Origin: Mycolicibacterium sp. TUM20985
GTDB taxonomy: Bacteria; Actinomycetota; Actinomycetes; Mycobacteriales; Mycobacteriaceae
NCBI RefSeq assembly: GCF_030295745.1
Contig: NZ_AP027291.1
Span: 2,356,001 to 2,420,000, forward strand
Length of the DNA: 64,000 nt
Direction of reading: 5' to 3'
Of this stretch, positions 59,245-64,000 are shown in pieces. Below the pieces are notes generated by a model that was not told the origin of the DNA, did not search any database, and was given only the letters and a program-made list of their open reading frames with translations. Both the position numbers and the translations under genes were made by a program. Each line of letters opens with the position of its first letter. The first letter of the stretch is position 1.

Positions 59245-60186
59245 CTACGGTACGGCGACCAGGCGGGGCGGCGCCACGACCTCCGAGTAGTGCGAGGCGT
59301 CCCCGGTGATGACCCGGCTGGGGGCACCGTGCACGTCGAGGGGGACGTCACCGGCCAGGGTGACCCGGCTCAGGCGACGGTACTGGTCGTCGTAGTCGGA
59401 CACGGCGTAGTGCTGGGTCGCGCGGTTGTCCCAGATGGCGAGGTCACCGGGAAGCCAGTTCCAGCGAATGGTGTTCTCCAGCTTGGTCACTCGCGCCTGG
59501 AGCAGCTGCAGAAGCGTGGTCGACTCGATGCTGCCGAGACCGACGAACCTCTTCACGAAGTGACCGAGCAACAGCACGCGGCGTCCCGTCTCGGGGTGGA
59601 CGCGTACCACCGGGTGCTCGGTCTCGTAGACCGCCGAGACGAACTCCTCGCGGTACTGACGGGTGTTTGCCGCGACGTCGTCCGATACGCCGTCGACGTC
59701 CTCTGCGACGTCCTTGATGTAGTCGTAGTCGTTGGTGTGAATCGCCCGCAGGTTCTCGGTGAGCGCCTTCAGCGGTGGCGGTAGCTGGTCGTACGCCGCT
59801 TCCGTCGAGGCCCATGTCGTGGTGCCGCCGTACTCGGGCAGCGCAATGGCGCGCAGCAGTGAGGCCTTGGGGATCCGGTCGACGAACGTGACGTCGGTGT
59901 GCCACGAGTTGGCCTTGTCGTAGCGCGAGTCGATCGGCAGTACGTCGGCGCCGCGCGACGTGACCGTCGGGTGCGCGATGGTGGGCGTGCCGAGCGTCCT
60001 GGCGAAGGCGAGCTGGCTCTCGTCGTCGAGATGGTGCTGATCGCGGAAGAAGATCACCTTGTGCGTCAGCAGTGCGTCGTTGATCGCCACGATGGTGGCC
60101 GGGTCGAGATCGCCGCCGAGCCGTACGCCGTCGACCCGCGCACCGATGTTCGCACCGAGTTTGACGATGACAGGGGAAGTGGACAT
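59245..60186 (-). CDS. TauD/TfdA-family Fe(II)/2-oxoglutarate dioxygenase
   Basis: 313 residues. Jelly-roll dioxygenase: the iron motif SWHTDVTF (H-x-D), the N-terminal [19 protein letters not shown], and the C-terminal iron histidine in [13 protein letters not shown] followed by [11 protein letters not shown], which supplies the oxoglutarate arginine. Closest in pattern to alkylsulfatase-like and taurine dioxygenase-type mycobacterial proteins such as Rv3406; substrate not determined. First gene of the minus-strand cob operon, ahead of cobG. No strong ribosome site is seen before its ATG. Confidence 0.88.
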   Translation of the reverse strand: MSTSPVIVKLGANIGARVDGVRLGGDLDPATIVAINDALLTHKVIFFRDQHHLDDESQLAFARTLGTPTIAHPTVTSRGADVLPIDSRYDKANSWHTDVTFVDRIPKASLLRAIALPEYGGTTTWASTEAAYDQLPPPLKALTENLRAIHTNDYDYIKDVAEDVDGVSDDVAANTRQYREEFVSAVYETEHPVVRVHPETGRRVLLLGHFVKRFVGLGSIESTTLLQLLQARVTKLENTIRWNWLPGDLAIWDNRATQHYAVSDYDDQYRRLSRVTLAGDVPLDVHGAPSRVITGDASHYSEVVAPPRLVAVP

Positions 60187-60339
60187 GCATCAATTGCCGC
60201 ACGGATCGAGCCAGCCCGCCACCCTTCGAATGTCGACGATTCGAACTACGAGTGACTTCCGTCACGTTTCGGCCGAGTGTGTTCCGTCCCACACGAAAGC
60301 CGTTTACCCGGTACCGCCGGTATTACGTTTCTTGAGAAC

Positions 60340-60356
60340 CTCGATGACGCATCGAG
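60340..60356 (+). promoter_or_regulatory. Hairpin in the leader of the small membrane gene/cobN
   Basis: CTCGATG (60340-60346) pairs with CATCGAG (60350-60356) around a 3-base loop. It lies 7 bases before the AGGAGG of the small gene, and just after a candidate -10 box TACGTT (60324-60329). A short palindrome TACCGCCGGTA (60312-60322) lies upstream. Possibly a regulated leader; no cobalamin-riboswitch box is present. Confidence 0.35.
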
Positions 60357-60370
60357 ACGACACAGGAGGA

Positions 60371-60484
60371 ATGGCAATGATGGGACTTCTCGTCTTCGCG
60401 ATGGTGGTGCTCGGCATGCTCGCAGTTCTCGGCCACCCGTACCGGGAGTCGTGGTACGGCAGGTGGGGTAACTCCGACCGCTGA
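60371..60484 (+). CDS. Small single-helix membrane protein upstream of cobN
   Basis: 37 residues from ATG 60371 after AGGAGG (60364-60369); ATG 60377 is the alternative. One hydrophobic helix, LLVFAMVVLGMLAVL, then a short tail HPYRESWYGRWGNSDR rich in aromatic and basic residues. No family recognised. It ends 19 bases before cobN on the same strand, so they are probably one operon. A strong ribosome site makes it more than a chance frame. Function unknown; a role in metal or cobalamin handling would be speculation. Confidence 0.6.
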   Translation: MAMMGLLVFAMVVLGMLAVLGHPYRESWYGRWGNSDR

Positions 60485-60503
60485 CGTGCGGTACGAATGG
60501 TGA

Positions 60504-63500
60504 GTGCACCAGCCCACCGTTCTTCTGCTGTCTACGTCGGACACCGACCTTATGACGGCCCGTGCCAGCGGTGCGGGCTACCGGTGGATGAACCCCAGCC
60601 GGCTCGTCGACGGTGAGCTCGAATCCCTGCTGGATGGTGCCGACATCGCCGTGGTTCGGATCCTGGGTGGATACCGAAGTTGGCAGGAGGGCATCGACGC
60701 CGTCGTCGCCGCGGGCGTGCCCACGGTGGTGATCAGCGGTGAGCAGTCACCCGATGCCGATCTGATGAGCCACTCGACGGTGCCGGCCGGTGTCGCGCTA
60801 CAGACGCACGTCTACTTGGCGCAGGGTGGCGTCACCAATCTCCAACAGCTGCATGCGTTTCTGAGCGACACACTGCTCATGACGGGCTTCGGCTTCTCGC
60901 CACCCGAACCGACGCCGACGTGGGGCGTGCTCGAGTGCCCGGCCGGCCACGTCGCCTCCAACGACGGCCCACGCGTGGCAGTGCTCTTCTACCGCGCCCA
61001 GCACCTGGCGGGTAACACCGCCTACGTCGGCGCGCTGTGCCATGCCATCGATGCAGCGGGCGGCCAACCCGTCCCCATCTTCGCAGCGTCGCTTCGTAAT
61101 CCGGACCCGGCACTGCTCGAGCTCCTCGGCTCCGTCGACGCCTTGGTGACCACGGTGCTGGCGGCCGGTGGGGCCGCCCCTGCGACGGTGATCGCCGGCG
61201 GTGCCGACGATACCTGGGACGTCGCCCATCTCGCGGCGCTCGACATCCCGATCATGCAGGGCCTGTGTCTGACCAACTCGCGCGCCAGATGGATCGAGAA
61301 CGACGACGGCATGAGTCCGCTCGACGTGGCGACCCAGGTGGCGGTGCCCGAATTCGACGGTCGCATCATCACGGTGCCGTTCTCGTTCAAGGAGATCGAC
61401 GCCGAAGGTTTGATCTCCTATGTCGCCGACCCGGAACGATGCGCGCGCGTCGCGGGCCTTGCGGTGCGGCAGGCCAACCTGCGACGCGTCGCCAACGAGG
61501 ACAAGCGGGTCGCGCTGATCTTCTCCGCGTACCCGACCAAGCACGCGCGCATCGGCAATGCCGTTGGTCTCGACACCCCGGCGAGCGCGATCGCACTGTT
61601 GACGGCGATGCGCGACGCCGGCTATCAGATCGGCGACGTGCCCGGGGTGGACGCTCAAGATGGCGACGCGCTGATCCACGCCCTGATCGAGCGCGGCGGG
61701 CAGGATCCCGACTGGCTCACCGAGGAACAGCTGGCGCGCAACCCGATCAGAGTGTCGGCACGCGACTATCGGGCCTGGTTCGCGAAGCTGCCAAGGGGCC
61801 TCGCCGACGCCGTCGTCGAGCACTGGGGTCCGCCGCCCGGTGAGCTGTTCGTGGACCGCAGTCATGATCCCGACGGCGAGATCGTCATCGCGGCAATGCA
61901 ATTCGGCAACATCGTGATCGTGGTCCAACCGCCGCGCGGCTTCGGTGCCAACCCGGTCGCGATCTATCACGATCCCGACCTGCCGCCCAGCCACCACTAC
62001 CTCGCGGCCTACCGGTGGCTCGACTCGGAGTTCACCAATGGCTTCAAGGCCGACGCGGTCGTGCACCTGGGCAAGCACGGCAACCTGGAATGGTTGCCGG
62101 GCAAGACGTTGGGCATGTCCTCGACCTGCGGCACCGACGCCGCTCTCGGCGATCTCCCGCTGATCTACCCGTTCCTGGTCAACGATCCGGGCGAAGGTAC
62201 GCAGGCCAAGCGCAGGGCGCACGCCGTGCTCATCGATCACCTGATTCCCCCGATGGCCCGGGCCGAGACGTACGGCGACATCGCTCGACTCGAGCAACTG
62301 CTCGACGAGCACTCCAACATCGCGGCACTCGATCCCGGCAAGCTGCCCGCCATCCGGCAGCAGATCTGGACGCTGATGCGGGCCGCGGAGATGGACCACG
62401 ACCTGGGCTTGCAGGATCGGCCGGAAGAAGACGTCTTCGACGACATGCTGCTGCACGTCGACGGTTGGCTGTGTGAGATCAAGGACTCCCAGATTCGCGA
62501 CGGGCTCCACGTCCTCGGTCACGCCGCGGCCGGCGAGAGTGAGGTCGACCTGGTGCTGGCCATTCTGCGGGCCAGGCAGCTGTTCGGCGGCGAGCAGTCG
62601 CTGCCGGGACTGAGGCAAGCGCTGGGACTGGTCGAGGACGGCACGGACCTGCGCGCCGACGTCGACGCCGCCGAGTCGCGGGCGCGTGAGCTGGTCGCCG
62701 CCCTCGCCGAAACCGGTTGGGACGCCGGTGCCGTCGACCGCATCGCCGACGACGCCACCGTCGCCGACGTGTTGCGGTTCGCGGCGACCGAGGTGGTGCC
62801 GCGGTTGCGGCAGACCGATCGGGAGATCGTTCAGGTCCTGCATGCCCTCGACGGCGGTTTCATCCCCTCCGGTCCGTCGGGTTCGCCGCTGCGTGGGCTG
62901 GTCAACGTGCTGCCCACGGGGCGCAACTTCTACTCCGTCGACCCCAGGGCGGTCCCGTCGCGACTGGCGTGGGAAACCGGTGTGGGTCTTGCGGATTCAC
63001 TGCTGCAGCGCTACCGGGCCGACCACGGCGAGTGGCCGCGTTCGGTGGGAATCTCCGCGTGGGGTACGTCGGCGATGCGGACCTCGGGCGATGACGTCGC
63101 CGAAGTGCTTGCGCTCCTTGGCGTTCGGCCGATCTGGGATGACGCGTCACGACGGGTCGTCGACCTTGAGCCCATCGACCTGGCCGAACTGGGTCGGCCA
63201 CGGGTCGACGTGACGCTCCGCATCTCGGGGTTCTTCCGCGACGCCTTCCCGCACGTGGTGACGATGCTCGACGACGCCGTCAACCTGGTGGCCGACCTGG
63301 ACGAGCCGGCAGACCAGAACTACGTCCGCGCCCACGCGCAGGCAGACCTCGCCGAGCACGGCGACAAGCGTCGCGCCACGACACGCATCTTCGGCTCCAA
63401 GCCAGGGACCTATGGCGCCGGTCTGCTTCAGTTGATCGACAGCAAGAACTGGCGCGACGACGCCGACCTCGCCGAGGTGTACACGGCGTGGGGCGGCTTC

Positions 63501-64000
63501 GCCTACGGCCGCGGTCTCGGCGGGTCGGCCGCCTCCGACGACATGAACCGGCAGTACCGCCGGATCGCGGTCGCCGCCAAGAACATCGACACTCGCGAAC
63601 ACGACATCGCCGATTCCGACGACTACTTCCAGTACCACGGCGGCATGATCGCCACGGTGCGGTCGCTGACCGGGCGTGCCCCGGCGGCCTACATCGGCGA
63701 CAACACCCGCCCGGAAGCTGTCCGCACGCGGACCCTGTCGGAGGAGACGACACGGGTCTTCCGAGCCCGGGTGGTCAATCCGCGCTGGATCTCGGCGATG
63801 CGCAGGCACGGCTACAAGGGCGCCTTCGAGATGGCGGCCACCGTCGACTACCTGTTCGGGTACGACGCCACGGCGGGGGTGATGGCCGACTGGATGTACG
63901 AGCGTCTGGCCGGTGAGTACGTCCTCGACGAGGAGAACCGGAAGTTCATGGACGAATCCAATCCATGGGCGCTGCACGGCATGGCCGAACGATTGCTCGA
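60504..64000 (+). CDS. cobN: Cobaltochelatase subunit CobN, 3' end outside the window
   Basis: 1165 residues are visible; the gene runs off the window and the family length is about 1190-1200, so only the last few dozen are missing. Large subunit of the aerobic cobalt chelatase, which inserts cobalt into hydrogenobyrinate diamide with CobS and CobT, at the cost of ATP. Similar to BchH/ChlH. Visible: TVLLLSTSDTDLMTARASG, FSAYPTKHARIGNAVGLDTP, HLGKHGNLEWLPGK, and YRRIAVAAKNIDTREHDIADS. Start at GTG 60504, with only a weak ribosome site. Confidence 0.96.
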   Translation, partial: MHQPTVLLLSTSDTDLMTARASGAGYRWMNPSRLVDGELESLLDGADIAVVRILGGYRSWQEGIDAVVAAGVPTVVISGEQSPDADLMSHSTVPAGVALQTHVYLAQGGVTNLQQLHAFLSDTLLMTGFGFSPPEPTPTWGVLECPAGHVASNDGPRVAVLFYRAQHLAGNTAYVGALCHAIDAAGGQPVPIFAASLRNPDPALLELLGSVDALVTTVLAAGGAAPATVIAGGADDTWDVAHLAALDIPIMQGLCLTNSRARWIENDDGMSPLDVATQVAVPEFDGRIITVPFSFKEIDAEGLISYVADPERCARVAGLAVRQANLRRVANEDKRVALIFSAYPTKHARIGNAVGLDTPASAIALLTAMRDAGYQIGDVPGVDAQDGDALIHALIERGGQDPDWLTEEQLARNPIRVSARDYRAWFAKLPRGLADAVVEHWGPPPGELFVDRSHDPDGEIVIAAMQFGNIVIVVQPPRGFGANPVAIYHDPDLPPSHHYLAAYRWLDSEFTNGFKADAVVHLGKHGNLEWLPGKTLGMSSTCGTDAALGDLPLIYPFLVNDPGEGTQAKRRAHAVLIDHLIPPMARAETYGDIARLEQLLDEHSNIAALDPGKLPAIRQQIWTLMRAAEMDHDLGLQDRPEEDVFDDMLLHVDGWLCEIKDSQIRDGLHVLGHAAAGESEVDLVLAILRARQLFGGEQSLPGLRQALGLVEDGTDLRADVDAAESRARELVAALAETGWDAGAVDRIADDATVADVLRFAATEVVPRLRQTDREIVQVLHALDGGFIPSGPSGSPLRGLVNVLPTGRNFYSVDPRAVPSRLAWETGVGLADSLLQRYRADHGEWPRSVGISAWGTSAMRTSGDDVAEVLALLGVRPIWDDASRRVVDLEPIDLAELGRPRVDVTLRISGFFRDAFPHVVTMLDDAVNLVADLDEPADQNYVRAHAQADLAEHGDKRRATTRIFGSKPGTYGAGLLQLIDSKNWRDDADLAEVYTAWGGFAYGRGLGGSAASDDMNRQYRRIAVAAKNIDTREHDIADSDDYFQYHGGMIATVRSLTGRAPAAYIGDNTRPEAVRTRTLSEETTRVFRARVVNPRWISAMRRHGYKGAFEMAATVDYLFGYDATAGVMADWMYERLAGEYVLDEENRKFMDESNPWALHGMAERLL

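Noticed and set aside
60187..60370. Cobalamin riboswitch upstream of cobN or the cobG operon
   Set aside because: No B12 box (GCCACTG-like) or the expected 200-base fold is present on either strand. Only a short hairpin and palindrome are seen.

Overview
This window is a high-GC chromosomal segment from a mycobacterium, most likely a fast-growing Mycolicibacterium-type species. The gene order follows, from memory and in reverse, the M. tuberculosis stretch from Rv2133c (SCO1664 family) and cysQ to cobN. Typical mycobacterial genes are present: mycothiol ligase MshC, the complete Pup-proteasome system, an Mtb12-type secreted antigen, a DesA-type desaturase and an F420-dependent biliverdin reductase. 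There is no tRNA, rRNA, CRISPR array, integrase or transposase. About half of the genes begin 7-9 bases after a TANNNT -10 box, so they probably make leaderless mRNAs.

Layout. 1-7 kb: end of an SCO1664-family gene, a GNAT protein with a gyrase-A-like N-terminus, cysQ, mshC, a DUF1254 lipoprotein, a DesA-like desaturase and a PAC2 protein. 6.9-13 kb: a SAH riboswitch, an E. coli-type cobalamin-dependent metH, a HAD phosphatase and a glucose-permease-like MFS transporter. 13-19.7 kb: hisE-hisG, a DUF4126 membrane protein, a flavin disulfide oxidoreductase, a thioesterase, a RecB-like nuclease, trmI, and two secreted or lipid-anchored antigen-family proteins. 19.8-44 kb: the Pup-proteasome locus (mpa, then dop-pup-prcB-prcA, then pafA-pafB-pafC). 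It is interrupted twice. The first interruption (22.8-30.4 kb) is a catabolic island: a PucR regulator divergent from six genes for a deacetylase, an epimerase, a dehydrogenase, an amino-acid-type permease, a creatininase-family amidohydrolase and an agmatinase-family hydrolase. The second (30.5-34.8 kb) is a two-component system between two paralogous membrane proteins. 44-52 kb: tatA-tatC-helY, a DUF4333 protein, a 5'-3' exonuclease, pepE, the biliverdin reductase and an SDR. 52-64 kb: cobL-cobM-cobK, then on the other strand a TauD dioxygenase-cobG-cobH-cobIJ-phosphotransferase, then cobN running off the window.

How the parts connect. The organism appears able to make cobalamin (cob genes) and to use it in MetH. 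metH is predicted to be switched on by S-adenosylhomocysteine: the aptamer's closing helix shares bases with a hairpin that hides the metH ribosome binding site. In the Pup system, PafA attaches Pup, Dop processes and removes it, Mpa unfolds targets and PrcBA degrades them; PafB and PafC are WYL-type DNA-damage regulators.

Strongest observations: (1) the SAH riboswitch with an overlapping anti-Shine-Dalgarno hairpin; (2) the catabolic island bounded by diverged duplicate copies of the same ancestral junction; (3) a three-copy 34-bp repeat, each copy with its own Shine-Dalgarno and ATG, between pafB and pafC; (4) two mutually exclusive perfect hairpins upstream of dop; (5) a two-component pair in convergent, overlapping orientation; (6) a cysQ with no ordinary start codon.
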